DNA from: Myxococcales bacterium
GTDB taxonomy: Bacteria; Myxococcota; UBA727; GCA-2721815
Assembly (NCBI GenBank): GCA_002721815.1
Contig: PBLQ01000022.1
Location: 1 to 58,985, forward strand
Length of the DNA stretch: 58,985 bases
Reading direction: 5' to 3'
The notes beneath the pieces are model-generated. The model searched no databases. It was not told the origin of the DNA and saw nothing but the letters and a program-made list of their open reading frames with translations. The position numbers and the translations under genes were made by a program. Positions 12,701-20,397 of this stretch are shown in pieces (positions within the stretch are counted from its first letter, which is position 1; the number at the start of each line of letters is the position of its first letter).

Positions 12701-15700
12701 CTTATTAATTGAGAACACCAATGACGCCCCTTATTTGAACCAAGCCATCCCAAATCAATACACATTTGAAGACATTGATTTCAGTTACACCATTCCTTCG
12801 AATGTGTTTGCAGACCCCGATCCCGGCGATACCTTGATCTATGGTGAGCCTGTTTTGGCCAATGGCAGACTTTTACCAGACTGGCTGACCTTTGATTCAG
12901 GCACCGGTACATTTGAAGTGATTGGCGATATTATGGGTGATGATGCTCTGGGGGTTTGGCCCATTCTGATATCGGCATACGACAGGGAAGAGGTTGTGGT
13001 GTTCACCTTCTTTAGTTTGTTCGTCCTGAATGGAAACGATGCCCCATCATTGTCACAACCACTGGCTGATCAAAATGCAGAGCAAAATTTTGCTTTTGAA
13101 TTCACCGTTCCTGAGAACACTTTTGTTCCCTACGATGAGGCCAACGATATTCTTGTTCTGTCCGCTACTGAAGTCAATGAAACAGCATTGCCTGCATGGC
13201 TGAACTTTGACACCGCCTCTCGTACTTTCTCAGGGACCCCGGGCGCTCAAGATGTTGGCGTCTGGAACATCAAAGTACGTGCCGATGATGCTGGAAGCGA
13301 TGGGGATTTGTACACCACGGTAGATAATGGTGGTTTCGCCTACGACTATTTCACGATCACCGTCACCAACTTAAACGACGCCCCTGCGGTGGCCATCGTT
13401 GTGCCGAGCCAAGAAGTTCAAGAGGACCAAGAGAACTATGAATACGTTTTGCCCGACGGTGTTTTTGTGGACGTGGACAACGATCCTTTGTCCCTCACGG
13501 CTTTAGATCCAGATGGCTCATCTATCCCCGCCTGGTTACAATTTGATGCAGCCACCGGCACTTTTTCTGGGGTGCCCCAAAACGCCGATGTGGGGGCCTT
13601 TGTTGTTCGGTTGACCGCCACCGACCCCACTGATTTGACAGCATTTCAAGACATTGCTTTTGAAGTCATGAACACCAATGATGCACCAGAGCTATGGACG
13701 GTTGGCATGCAAGCGTCTGGCGTTGGTGAGCCCATCACAGTGGCAGTTAAATATACCGACCCTGATGCCCTGGACCAACACGTACTTCGGATCGCTTTTG
13801 AACCTGAAGGTGAAGGTGCCACAGATCAAATTAGTGACGAGCGTGTGACCGTTCAAATCCAAACCAACGCCAGTACCGGACAACCCGAATTGAATCTGAT
13901 GCCTGCTGCGGACTATGAAGGCGAAATTCAGTTGGCCCTGACCGTAACTGATAATGGGTCACCCGCGCTCAGTGCTCAAGACGTCTTCAGCTTTGTGGTG
14001 ACCAGCTCCAACCATGCCCCTGTTCTGAACCCAATTGCGCCTCAACGGCTTGGCGAAGGCACCCCTGCCGAAATTGCCATCTTTTTCTATGACGAAGACC
14101 TCCCAGATACGCACACCTTATTGGTAACCAGCCATTCCGAACATTTGTTGGTGGAAGGTGAAGATCAGGGCAGCGGTAGCGTTTTCACCATGACGCCTGC
14201 CGCCGGATTTCTTGGGGATGCGTTGGTGGATGTCAAAGTGACCGATGATGGTAACCCAACCCTGTCTTCCACTGAGACTTTTTTGGTGACGGTCGAAAAT
14301 GTCAACGAAGCTCCCGTGCTGACAGCGATCGCCGATCAACAAATTGTCGAGGGTGAAAACGTATCTCTCAACGTCTATTTTAGTGACCCAGACCTTGAAG
14401 ACACCCATGCAATTTCATTTACGGTGAATGAAGAAGAGGTCTCAGTTGTGGGCGAGGGGCACACCTCGGGCAGCCTGTATACTTTTATTCCGGTGGCGAA
14501 CTTTGCTGGGTCCACTTCCATCGGCGTGACAGTGGAAGAAGAGGGCATTGAGGGCTTATCAGACACCATTACCTTCGACCTCACAGTGACCACTCAAAAC
14601 GACCCACCAGTTTTGGCGCATTTGGGTGACCATGGCACCCCAGTGGGTCAGCCTATCGACTTGGAAGTATTTTTTGATGATCCTGACGAGCAAGACACCC
14701 ACACCATCCAAGTCATCTCGAGTATGGGTTTTAATATTGTGGTGAACGAAGATGACACTGAAACCCTGGAGCCGATTCCAGACAATCGTGTTCAAATCAC
14801 AGGAGATGGCAACACGTCGGGCAGTGTTTTTACGCTCAGCCCCATAGATGGTTTTGAAGGGGAAGTCCTCATTGCGGTGACCGTGACCGATGACGGGGAA
14901 GGGGACCTTTTTGATACAGAAACATTTAAGCTGTGGGTCACCAACGATAACCATGCCCCCAGCGTACAAGCAATCGGGGACCAATCCATCTTAGAGGACG
15001 AGACGCTTGCGGTAGAAATTCTATTTGACGATGCCGACGAAGAAGATGCCCATACCGTCATTGTCCGAACCGATAATGATGCTGTGAGCGTGAGTGGCAA
15101 CGGTGATGAAAGTCCAGCGCAGCGACTGTTAACCCCTCAAGCTGATTATGCCGGGGAGACGGAAGTGACCGTCACGGTGAAAGACAGCAAGGGTTTTACA
15201 GGCAAAACCACTTTTGTTTTGACGGTAGAAGAGATTAACGATCCGCCCACTGCATTGGATGTGTCTGCTGATATTTACGAAGACACACCCTTGGCCGATT
15301 TCTTAACGGGTGAAGATTCAGATGGGCAAGTGACACTGTATGCCATTACTGATAATCCCTCCCATGGTGATCTAACCTTGGACGATAGTGGCACGGGACA
15401 GTTTACCTATGTGCCCAACGAAAACTATTTTGGTGAAGACAGTTTTACATTTACGGTTACCGATGATGATGGCGATGAATCAGAGCCGGGTACCGTTTTC
15501 ATTTCTATACACGGTCAGAACGACGCACCGGTTGCCACAGGGTCTGCTTTAAATACCGAAGAAGACACCGGAGCCACGGGCAGTTTGTCGGCCTCCGATA
15601 TCGATGGCGAGGTTACTTTTTACCAGCTTAAAACAGGCGCTTCAAATGGTACGGTCATTATGACCAACCCCATTTCCGGTGGTTTTACTTATGAACCGGC

Positions 15701-17129
15701 ACCGGATTACAATGGGCCAGAGGCCTTCACCTTTGTGGCCTATGATGATGAAGGGCAAGAAAGTGCACCCGCGGAGTTTCTGATTACAGTATCGCCAGTG
15801 AATGACGCGCCTGTCTTCACGGAGACAACTCCTTCGGAAAGCATCCGTATTCCAAGACATGGCGATGACCTTTCATTCGTTGTTGAGGCAACGGACGTTG
15901 ATGGCGATACACTGTCGTATTCCATTGCCAATATGCCAGCGGGAGCGACTTTCGATGCCAGCACGGCAACCTTTAATTACCCATCGATGTACCAAACGGT
16001 GGGGTCAAACATGTTGGCATTGAAAGCGGACGATGGGGAGTTGTCGGCCTTGCGGCCCATTTTGTTAGAAGTGTTCTGGGTGCTGATCGATGAAGACGGG
16101 GATACCCTTGATGACTACCTAGAGATGGAATTTGGGCTCGATCCTACCACGGTGGATTCTGATGGGGACGGTATTCACGATGCCACAGAGTTTGGCGATG
16201 GTGAAACACCAACTGATACCGATGGTGACGAAGTGGTGGACGCATTAGATACGGATTCGGATGGCGATGGTCTTAGCGATGCATTTGAAGCGGGTGATAA
16301 TAATGTTGATACCGATCCGGTTGATACAGATGAAGACGGGGTGCCCGATTGGATCGACTTGGATTCAGATGATGATACGGTAGGTGATGCCAACGATAAC
16401 TGCCATTTGATTGTGAACACCGATCAGCAAGATACCGATGACGATGGTCTCGGGGATTTGTGTGACGGGGACATGGATGGTGACGGGCTCTCCAATGAAA
16501 CCGAAGAAGAGGCGGGTACGGATCCGCTCGATGATGATTCAGACAATGATGGCATCCCAGATTCAGAGGAATGGGGTTGTGATGAAGAAGCGCTGGTGAA
16601 TGCCGATGCAGGAACCTGCGAGCCGCTGGACAGCGATAATGATGGGATCGTGGATGCGGCCGATGATGATTCGGACAATGATGGGGTCAGTGACCGTGAT
16701 GAGATTGGCGATGATCCAGACAATCCGACCGATACGGATCAAGACGGCATCCCAGATTACCAAGATGATGACTCCGATAACGATGGGGTGAGCGATCAAG
16801 AGGAAATCGGCGATGACCCAGACAACCCAATCGATACCGATGAAGATGGGATTCCAGATTATCAAGACGATGATTCAGACAATGATGGTATTTCCGACCA
16901 AGAAGAAATCGGCGATGATCCGGACAATCCAACCGATACCGATGGAGACGGCATCCCTGACTACATGGACGATGTAGATGACACCCCAGAGCCAGTCACC
17001 AATCCGCCGGCTGAAGAAGAAGAAGAAGGCTGTGGCTGTAATCAAGCAGACACGGGCTGGGAAGGCCTGCTGGGCTTATTCATTTTGGTGTTGGGTGTGC
17101 GACGAAGGAAAGTGCGCAATCCGGCATAA
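3792..17129 (+). CDS. Giant (4445 aa) secreted adhesin-like protein: LamG, cadherin-like repeats, thrombospondin type 3 stalk, MYXO-CTERM-like tail
   Basis: The start is supported by GGAGG five bases upstream and by an N-terminal signal peptide (MGFRRVVLAFFLLCF, cleavage near ELRA-N). Order of parts: a cadherin-like repeat with NDxDADNDG; two LamG/concanavalin-like domains (about residues 165-385 and 595-800), each closing with an LYNSG- or MYNSG-type end; many VCBS/cadherin-like repeats (EDxxFxGxVxAxDxD...FTYxPxxxxxGxDxFxxxVxDG); putative-Ig repeats (about 2300-3300); further cadherin-like repeats; thrombospondin type 3 repeats rich in DSDNDG (about 4100-4395); GCGC, a hydrophobic helix and RRRK. 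The layout predicts a long Ca2+-stiffened fibre anchored to the outer surface. Roles in adhesion, gliding or prey contact are guesses. No type I secretion genes or sorting protease lie in the window. Confidence 0.93.
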   Translation: MGFRRVVLAFFLLCFASELRANNAPVALPDAYTYNEGTINNEDASTGVLNNDTDADNDGLSALLIDDVMSGTLTLNGDGSFEYEHDGSLTLSDSFSYVAFDGTDSSSIVTVTITIANAAPTIDQPVITPSIPTLIDDLSATANNLADTDGDPVTANYDWRIAGNSVALLNLSFDTYEDALAAGAVRDYSTNLNHGTLGGKHNITDGASDEAPSWIADGISGGAYEFDGDRINIENDLGDPDAMTLALWVRVDSLTGSTQEVLDARKGGNWWLRQNHISGVCSDTNGNLCFNNLVQINSGAMVAAAGNGTGSNTWFHVVVTANSSETRIYLNGTLEDTGDSFDPDIGENLSIGAQFFTDDSALTGAIDEVRIYGRTLSAGQIVAMYNSGNPTHHQVLASETADGEEYTVAVTPNDQKEDGTTQVSNSVLVQNAPPSCLDTFVTIDEDVSYAFGVDDFPYEDAEGEPLVKIQITSLETAGRLTNDGSDIVANEEVLTANLPNLLFEPVANAFGTPYATFAYKVNDGSEYSTAACTVTINVNSVNDLPTSDDPLLVTNPVTDSATTADLIVVSQNLGDVDGDTVTSVMDWRADGTSLAILNMPFQNFSGTDDGAVHDYTTLSNHGSLMEGATWTANGKVGGAISFDGVNDYVNIANDLGDPTALTISMWAKTSDLTGTSQYLLDARTEGNWWFIQDIDTTHYSEPANRCDHVGNICFNGLVQIDASDLSTDTWMHVVVTVDGTQSKIYLDGNLKDVGGGKSLYTGAGLRIGARFEGVLRAWDGLIDEVLIFDTVLSSAQVGALYNSGNSSYAIIESDETSKNVTYTAAVTPTDGYENGTTRSAQITIENTLPVCASASVEITEDFSYILSATELGYADGDADDLGKFVLITAPTSGSVKVGGTTLEENDEITGDDSNNLIFQPGANEFGSPYASFEFKVGDGQNESETSCTISFDVTPVNDLPSITVTQDPFEFDEDTILSNEVVVVDDDADVLTFTLQTDGTKGSVNLDASTGDFTYTPQEHANGNDSFTVSVSDGVGAPVIQTYNIFMTPVNDVPVITPATAPYETLEDESFEGEVVASDADGQTLTYSVHTAGEKGMVVFADPHAGGFTYSPTAHAFGADVFTIAVSDGEAEPVLQEYQVNIAEVNDAPELDNEPPHYEVNEDNTLSGIINAVDVDMDDLTFTVITDTTEGQLTITNASQGTFLYEPAENFFGFDAFEISVTDGRGGEDTGIFAITVQSVNDDPVFAPAPSAENPHVFLEDNSFSGQVVATDLPNENQTLTYGVASHGSKGTVTEINSETGAFTFVPHQHHNHYNQAPTPIVLSVTDGAATVTTNYFISITPVNDVPEPEHVTTTGPEGCTPGQCSYITFTMVAYDVEPIFDWDTITTDNFTFTLLSTPVGLTMDDLDILPVTYSSGKFRQQVGYWHDGNETRTDTLTYTADDGEDVSEPATITINITDINDPPYIADESVNVSIHEDNGEQNLVNPDTGAQDPAPMAFALTLTVTDVDTENMEWTILSNGQNGTASIANSAGVGNPLAEGNQVEINYVPNADFPYADDSGSDSFVVQVEDKNAPEEGVTDRTDTIQVNVAVQQIDDRPRITPSLVTVDEDDVFDGQVDALDVENEEFEYSVATEASKGQVHVHSITGELIYTPDPDVNGEDSFDIKVKETSGNELATIETFIVAITPINDAPVAVDLEESGQGEEGGTVTVTLTGTDLENDADDVAGTTFTIDTGPSLAVGSVSIGDTSYDEATGRFQATASYTHNGEELFVDSLTYRIFDGELTSENTVTVPIDIATMNDAPAVASIADQEVVEEIPFTIEVQISDVDLADSHNIEITASSSPEGWVYEGDGLVAQRDGQTYTVPVTITSAPDILGEVILTVRVTDNVSSSGGDPAEATTDFLVTIDNTNDAPVLTAAAPELDEISEDDVDNEGINIATLLGTNFYDVDPLSSPGIAIYGTSASATGASWQYRVSAESAWAAIGTVSESQALLLPATYDIRYLPNEQVGESPSASFSFYGWDQNEGTAGAKQSVATRGEGSPFSLASDTARVSVTDINDAPVSNAVGATADEGGTVTVTLSASDVDVGDASSYSFTLETAPTNLELSDVSLGEVTVNGTTVETVATYTHHGGEQTADVFTFSVSDGELSSETGTATVTIIGINDPPVLVQNSASVEMHEDSGEDNPINESTGEPEPTPVPFALTLAVKDPDSSTVTWTISSAASNGIASIASPGGSGNPMDEETGNQVEIAYEPAENYPGAMLSGPDSFVVTVSDGEYEESLTVDVTVNQINDLPTLENELANHEIFANVAFNFTVLQVPYQSGLNAPIFQDEEDGLYLSLSAAQTDGSALPEWLSFDSDSQTFSGTPSNADRGVYDIRVTGTDSFGDTITDDFSIQVLLSNDPPEIQNPISTKYGTQDTAFELRLTGNKLPVFVDDTNEDGTENTVSVTCPAWLNCDLQADEYAFTGTPGNAQVGTHTVTLLATDPHPDAATLANPDAYVEETAHAFTINIANVNDPPQVNGSGLRNQCIMPQGHDAGLNAFEVQIAVAGSGTPFIDVDLNVDADESVTVAFKPDEDRPDWLAFDSSTNTLTGSIGEDEPLGTHTIWMTATDAAGETVEDSFELTVIEYNPDAQELEVAAPVEDQTVVEDTAFSLVVPESTFANASRPDWLNYTAVGVDENGDDGELPQWLSFDGRSLTFAGTPGNAHVGEYTIRLRGGDCSAISYVDEFLITVENVNDEPVVDEPEPDPDAPPNTPPEPAIASQFAEIFESFEFAVPEGTFTDPDGNDSLTLSARSFNDGPWPSWLQFDTNTETFTSVALVPEHELHNAYIVEVVAEDEEGLTASTEFTITVIETNEPPEVLNEMGTLNAVEDESFSYVIPTEGDEAIFTDPDFETQPLEELDYEAFVSSSGSYVALAEGSDWLTFNRYTKTFQGKPNNDHVVAGAVQLKLVATDMRNETAESTFSLLIENTNDAPYLNQAIPNQYTFEDIDFSYTIPSNVFADPDPGDTLIYGEPVLANGRLLPDWLTFDSGTGTFEVIGDIMGDDALGVWPILISAYDREEVVVFTFFSLFVLNGNDAPSLSQPLADQNAEQNFAFEFTVPENTFVPYDEANDILVLSATEVNETALPAWLNFDTASRTFSGTPGAQDVGVWNIKVRADDAGSDGDLYTTVDNGGFAYDYFTITVTNLNDAPAVAIVVPSQEVQEDQENYEYVLPDGVFVDVDNDPLSLTALDPDGSSIPAWLQFDAATGTFSGVPQNADVGAFVVRLTATDPTDLTAFQDIAFEVMNTNDAPELWTVGMQASGVGEPITVAVKYTDPDALDQHVLRIAFEPEGEGATDQISDERVTVQIQTNASTGQPELNLMPAADYEGEIQLALTVTDNGSPALSAQDVFSFVVTSSNHAPVLNPIAPQRLGEGTPAEIAIFFYDEDLPDTHTLLVTSHSEHLLVEGEDQGSGSVFTMTPAAGFLGDALVDVKVTDDGNPTLSSTETFLVTVENVNEAPVLTAIADQQIVEGENVSLNVYFSDPDLEDTHAISFTVNEEEVSVVGEGHTSGSLYTFIPVANFAGSTSIGVTVEEEGIEGLSDTITFDLTVTTQNDPPVLAHLGDHGTPVGQPIDLEVFFDDPDEQDTHTIQVISSMGFNIVVNEDDTETLEPIPDNRVQITGDGNTSGSVFTLSPIDGFEGEVLIAVTVTDDGEGDLFDTETFKLWVTNDNHAPSVQAIGDQSILEDETLAVEILFDDADEEDAHTVIVRTDNDAVSVSGNGDESPAQRLLTPQADYAGETEVTVTVKDSKGFTGKTTFVLTVEEINDPPTALDVSADIYEDTPLADFLTGEDSDGQVTLYAITDNPSHGDLTLDDSGTGQFTYVPNENYFGEDSFTFTVTDDDGDESEPGTVFISIHGQNDAPVATGSALNTEEDTGATGSLSASDIDGEVTFYQLKTGASNGTVIMTNPISGGFTYEPAPDYNGPEAFTFVAYDDEGQESAPAEFLITVSPVNDAPVFTETTPSESIRIPRHGDDLSFVVEATDVDGDTLSYSIANMPAGATFDASTATFNYPSMYQTVGSNMLALKADDGELSALRPILLEVFWVLIDEDGDTLDDYLEMEFGLDPTTVDSDGDGIHDATEFGDGETPTDTDGDEVVDALDTDSDGDGLSDAFEAGDNNVDTDPVDTDEDGVPDWIDLDSDDDTVGDANDNCHLIVNTDQQDTDDDGLGDLCDGDMDGDGLSNETEEEAGTDPLDDDSDNDGIPDSEEWGCDEEALVNADAGTCEPLDSDNDGIVDAADDDSDNDGVSDRDEIGDDPDNPTDTDQDGIPDYQDDDSDNDGVSDQEEIGDDPDNPIDTDEDGIPDYQDDDSDNDGISDQEEIGDDPDNPTDTDGDGIPDYMDDVDDTPEPVTNPPAEEEEEGCGCNQADTGWEGLLGLFILVLGVRRRKVRNPA
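11658..13690 (+). repeat. Segment paralogous to the preceding surface-protein gene (about 35-2065)
   Basis: The repeat domains encoded here follow those of the upstream gene in the same order, with a near-constant offset of about 11.62 kb. Examples are the shared DSFELTVIEYN start, the STFANA segment, the DCS...VDEFLI segment, the TQPLE segment and the NTNDAP end. Similarity is clear at protein level but diverged at DNA level, so this is an old segmental duplication or gene conversion between neighbours, not a recent copy. Judged by eye. Confidence 0.75.
16662..16967 (+). repeat. Three tandem 102-bp (34-residue) thrombospondin type 3-like units
   Basis: Three successive in-frame units of exactly 102 bp begin at 16662, 16764 and 16866. 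Each encodes DDDSDNDG(V/I)SD followed by (R/Q)(D/E)EIGDDPDNP and TDxDGIPDY-type sequence. They are nearly identical at protein level and very similar in DNA, so the array could expand or contract by recombination. The Asp-rich motifs are Ca2+-binding loops of the TSP3 type. The period is too long and the sequence too clearly coding to be CRISPR. Confidence 0.85.
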
Positions 17130-17392
17130 GGAGATCACACAATCACAAAAACCCATTGTCTCGACTTCTCAATGTCGCTCATCTTCATAGGAGGGTCTGC
17201 CCCTTTGACTGCTTTTTAAAAGTAGAATGAATACAGTGCTTTAAGCGTATTTTTCACTTCAACCCAACGGATGGTACAGTCAAGAGCACCAAAAATTCAT
17301 GGCATTTAAGGGCAAAAGATTGACCAAATGACTTTGAACCTGATTCAATTGCCCTCTGGGCAGATTTTGTCCCCTTCAGGAAGGCGAGCAGT

Positions 17393-17608
17393 ATGAAAAA
17401 ATTGAAATCCAATACCTTATTAGCTTTGGCGACCACTTTCTTATTCGCGCTGACTGCAGCCACGGGCGCTTGGGCTTCTACAGCCACGCCGGTTCATTGC
17501 GGGTCTTGCGGTGCAGGTGGTGGTGATGGCGATCACGAGCACAAAGATAAAAAGAAAGACGAAAAGAAAGAAGAGAAAAAGGAAGAGAAAAAGGAAGAGA
17601 AAAAATAA
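17393..17608 (+). CDS. Small secreted protein with Cys/His patch and Lys/Glu-repeat tail
   Basis: This 71-residue protein has AGGAAGG upstream of the ATG and a classical signal peptide (MKKLKSNTLLALATTF..., cleavage after GAWA). The mature part is very short: HCGSCGAGGG, then DGDHEHKDKK, then a tail of KKEE units to the end. The paired Cys and His residues could bind a metal; the charged tail could bind polyanions or form a coil. I do not recognise a family. A strong terminator follows at 17641-17686, so it is probably a single-gene transcript. Confidence 0.75.
   Translation: MKKLKSNTLLALATTFLFALTAATGAWASTATPVHCGSCGAGGGDGDHEHKDKKKDEKKEEKKEEKKEEKK
17567..17602 (+). repeat. Three 12-bp units encoding KEEK repeats
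   Basis: Units AAAGAAGAGAAA, AAGGAAGAGAAA and AAGGAAGAGAAA lie in frame at the 3' end of the small secreted protein gene. The last two are identical, so slippage would change tail length by four residues without a frameshift. Confidence 0.8.
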
Positions 17609-17640
17609 GAGGCAGGGGTTTGCCCTTGAATCGAAGTATC

Positions 17641-17686
17641 AAAAGCTCTTTACTTGTGAAGTGACAAGTAGAGGGCTTTTTATTTT
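17641..17686 (+). terminator. Rho-independent terminator
   Basis: A 17-bp imperfect stem (17641-17657 with 17664-17680, including G-U pairs) closes a 6-base loop GAAGTG and runs into TTTTATTTT. It lies 33 bases after the stop of the small secreted protein gene and before the next lipoprotein gene. Confidence 0.85.
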
Positions 17687-17716
17687 CAAAAAAACGAAAT
17701 GAGTAGGTAAAAAATA

Positions 17717-18313
17717 ATGTTGAACCAAGTCGGAATAAAAATTGTGTTGGTGTTCGGTGTATGTGCGCTCGTTGTGGGTTGTGAACAAAGCGAAGGGTCC
17801 AATGAAACGAAACCAGCGGTACAAACAGCAAAAGAGACGCAGCCTAAAAATACGAAAGAAGCGAAGGCGCCTGCGCCCGCTTCGGTCCCTTCAGCCAGCG
17901 AATTGGCCACAAACTATAAAGCACAATCAAAGGTGCTCATTGAAGGCATCAAAGCCAAAAAACCCGACAACGAGATTATTAACATGGCCATTGCCCTCAC
18001 CGAAACGGGGCGGCAATTTTTACCAGGGCTCATTAAAAAGTATCCGGCCTGTAAAGCTTACCTTGAGGCCGTGGACGCTGTGGCTTTGACCATGAAGGAT
18101 TTACCAGTGGAAGACATTGAGCGTGATTACCATCAAGATGGCAAGTTACCCAAAATGGCCGACGGCAATTGTTATCATGGCAAAGATTTGGTGGTGCATC
18201 CGGCCACCGTGGCGGCTTTGGCCAAAAATGGAATTGTCACCGATGAGCAGCGCAAGTCGGCCGAGAATGAAATTGCGGAAGTGTTGGCCCATTTGATGGC
18301 ACTTGAACACTAA
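17717..18313 (+). CDS. Putative lipoprotein of unknown function
   Basis: This 198-residue protein starts with a lipoprotein signal peptide ending in the lipobox LVVGC (Cys22). A low-complexity linker rich in Lys, Thr, Ala and Pro (about residues 25-60) follows, then a compact, mainly helical domain containing two Cys (PACKAY and NCYHG). It is expected to be anchored in the inner or outer membrane and face the periplasm. I do not recognise a family. It lies after a strong terminator and converges with the OPT transporter gene, so it appears to be monocistronic. Confidence 0.8.
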   Translation: MLNQVGIKIVLVFGVCALVVGCEQSEGSNETKPAVQTAKETQPKNTKEAKAPAPASVPSASELATNYKAQSKVLIEGIKAKKPDNEIINMAIALTETGRQFLPGLIKKYPACKAYLEAVDAVALTMKDLPVEDIERDYHQDGKLPKMADGNCYHGKDLVVHPATVAALAKNGIVTDEQRKSAENEIAEVLAHLMALEH

Positions 18314-18332
18314 GTAAGGCCTCGACACCACC

Positions 18333-20183
18333 TTAGCTCGCAATAATATCCCAAACCGCAATGCACACGCCGGTGAGGCTGTCTCCGGCCATGACACCGG
18401 CTGCCAAGACGATTAAAAATCTTGTGGTCCACTGTTTGTATTTGCGTGCCAACGCCCAGGCAATAACGCCGCCAAGCGCCATCGACACGGAGTAAAATGC
18501 AGGGATGACAAAAGCGATGCCCACGGCGGTTGGGCTCGGAACCCAGGCCGCTCCTTTTTTGGGCAAGACCTTTTCCAAAATGGCAGCAAACACGCCAAAC
18601 AAGCCGCCCCAAATCATGGCGGCAATGGCGCCTTGGGGTAAGTTACTGAGGCCGCCTTGAAAGAGTTCGGCCACCGCTTTCCATTGCACCACGGCGGGCA
18701 TGGCCCATTCCGGGTCATCCCAAAGCTTTTGCAGGTTGGCGGCATCTCCCACCAACACCAAATAGCCCAAACAACCAAAAACCGCTCCGGCCACCACACC
18801 TGCTAATTGTCCGTAGGTTTGTTGCCGGGGGCTCGCGCCGATAATTAAACCTGTTTTCATATCATGCAGCAAATCGGCGCATTGGCTTGCGGCCCCACCT
18901 GTGACGTTGGCGGCCATGAGGTTGGCACTCACATTGCCGCTTTCGATCACCCCGAAGGTCAGTTGGGTCACCTTACCCATGGCGCCAACTGGTGTGATGC
19001 CTGTTTCGCCGGAAACCCGAGCCGCCACAATGGCCAACAAAAAGGTGAGCAAAACACTGAAGGTGGCCAAGCCCCAGCCAATGCCAAAGAGGGTGAATTG
19101 CAAGACCACCGCAAGCAAAGAGAAGACAATGATGAGGTTCAAATGAACTTTGCGAGGGACGTCGTCAGTAATGACATCTGTTTGCGCCTGCGCTGCGCTG
19201 CTTTGTTTTATACCTTTTAAGGCGGCCAAAACCGAACGCCATGAAAAAGCAAATGCGGTGAGAGAAGCGGTGACCATCATGGCCACGCCAGGCCACAACA
19301 GCCATGTGACCAATTCTTTAAACCAACCAGCGTCACCTTTTTTCGCGAGCCATTGAGGGTCATTCAGAAGAAGGGTGATCTTTTCACCGTCCACCATTAA
19401 AGAGCCCGTGACCCAGCCGTTTTCAATGATCATGGGACCAAAGACGCACCAGGCAGCCACGGCACCCACCAGCATGGAGAGGCCCGCTCGCACCCCGATG
19501 AGGGCACCGATGGCCACAAACAACGGGCTTGGGCTCACCACGAAAGTGAGGTTTTTGAGGGATGTGGTGCCAATGACGCCGGGAAGCATCATGTTTTTGA
19601 TTTTGGCTAATTTGATGGTGAGTTTTGCGATGGTCCCAACGAGGCCGCCCAGCAAGAGCATTTTGACGCGGGCCATGGCTTCGGAGCCTTTGGCGTACAT
19701 CTCTTTAATGGTTTCGCCTGAAGCAATGCCGCCAGGAAACGGCAGCGCATCGGTAATAAGCATTTGTCGGCGCAAACCAATGGCCACCACAACACCTACC
19801 AATGATACCGAAAGGGTCCATAGGATGAGGTTGATGAGGGACAGTTCTTCGCCTGTGATTAGGGTCCATGCGGGAATGGGCGCCACAAGACCCGCTGAAG
19901 AAATGGAAGCCGCTGCTGATGCCGTGGTTTGATTGACATTATTTTCCAGCATGCCCCAGTTGCGGGTGCCCATGGCTTTTTCGGTCATTTGATAAAAGCC
20001 GTAACTCAACAGTGCAGCAGTGATGGACATGTTCAGGCCCCAACCGATTTTGAGTCCCAAATATACGTTGCACAGTGAGAGGGTGCCTCCAATGAGCATG
20101 CCCGTGATCACTGCGCGGAGGGTCAGTTGGGGAGATTCGAGATCCAAAGTCGGGTATTGAGCGGGTTCGGCAGATTCAGACAC
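18333..20183 (-). CDS. OPT-family oligopeptide transporter
   Basis: This 616-residue, very hydrophobic protein has about 14 predicted membrane segments. The N-terminal segment (LTLRAVITGMLIGGTLS followed by NVYLGLKIGW) and the later FPGG and GETGITP segments are typical of the OPT/YSL family, which imports oligopeptides or metal chelates by proton symport across the inner membrane. It begins at a GTG with AGGAG seven bases upstream; no in-frame ATG lies nearby. It is transcribed divergently from the 20398 lipoprotein gene. The substrate cannot be told from sequence. Length is normal for the shorter bacterial OPT branch. Confidence 0.92.
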   Translation of the reverse strand: MSESAEPAQYPTLDLESPQLTLRAVITGMLIGGTLSLCNVYLGLKIGWGLNMSITAALLSYGFYQMTEKAMGTRNWGMLENNVNQTTASAAASISSAGLVAPIPAWTLITGEELSLINLILWTLSVSLVGVVVAIGLRRQMLITDALPFPGGIASGETIKEMYAKGSEAMARVKMLLLGGLVGTIAKLTIKLAKIKNMMLPGVIGTTSLKNLTFVVSPSPLFVAIGALIGVRAGLSMLVGAVAAWCVFGPMIIENGWVTGSLMVDGEKITLLLNDPQWLAKKGDAGWFKELVTWLLWPGVAMMVTASLTAFAFSWRSVLAALKGIKQSSAAQAQTDVITDDVPRKVHLNLIIVFSLLAVVLQFTLFGIGWGLATFSVLLTFLLAIVAARVSGETGITPVGAMGKVTQLTFGVIESGNVSANLMAANVTGGAASQCADLLHDMKTGLIIGASPRQQTYGQLAGVVAGAVFGCLGYLVLVGDAANLQKLWDDPEWAMPAVVQWKAVAELFQGGLSNLPQGAIAAMIWGGLFGVFAAILEKVLPKKGAAWVPSPTAVGIAFVIPAFYSVSMALGGVIAWALARKYKQWTTRFLIVLAAGVMAGDSLTGVCIAVWDIIAS

Positions 20184-20397
20184 AGCAGGCTCCTAAATAA
20201 AGCATTTCAGGCTTCGTTTAGATCAATCCTATAGCCCTGACAAATACGGGTGCGTCCTTCTGCCGCTGAAATGTCCGTTTTGTCAGTTTGAGGGCGCTCA
20301 GGGCAGTTATCCGATTCATTGTGTTGTGCCCCATATCCCGGCGGATTGACCTCAGAGGATAATTCGGTCAAATTTGTACCAACCCCGCGGAGGCCCC

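Noticed and set aside
16662-16967. CRISPR-like repeat array
   Set aside because: The 102-bp units are contiguous coding repeats of a Ca2+-binding stalk with no spacers.
17130-17392. tRNA or small RNA in the gap after the giant gene
   Set aside because: No cloverleaf, no clear promoter and no terminator could be found in this 263-base gap.
19375-19932. 185-residue plus-strand ORF inside the OPT transporter gene
   Set aside because: It is antisense to a gene with clear family motifs, has no ribosome binding site and shows no domain.
20350-20375. Inverted repeat TTGACC/GGTCAA upstream of the 20398 lipoprotein gene as an operator
   Set aside because: Six-base arms with a 14-base spacer are too weak to claim; kept only as a note.
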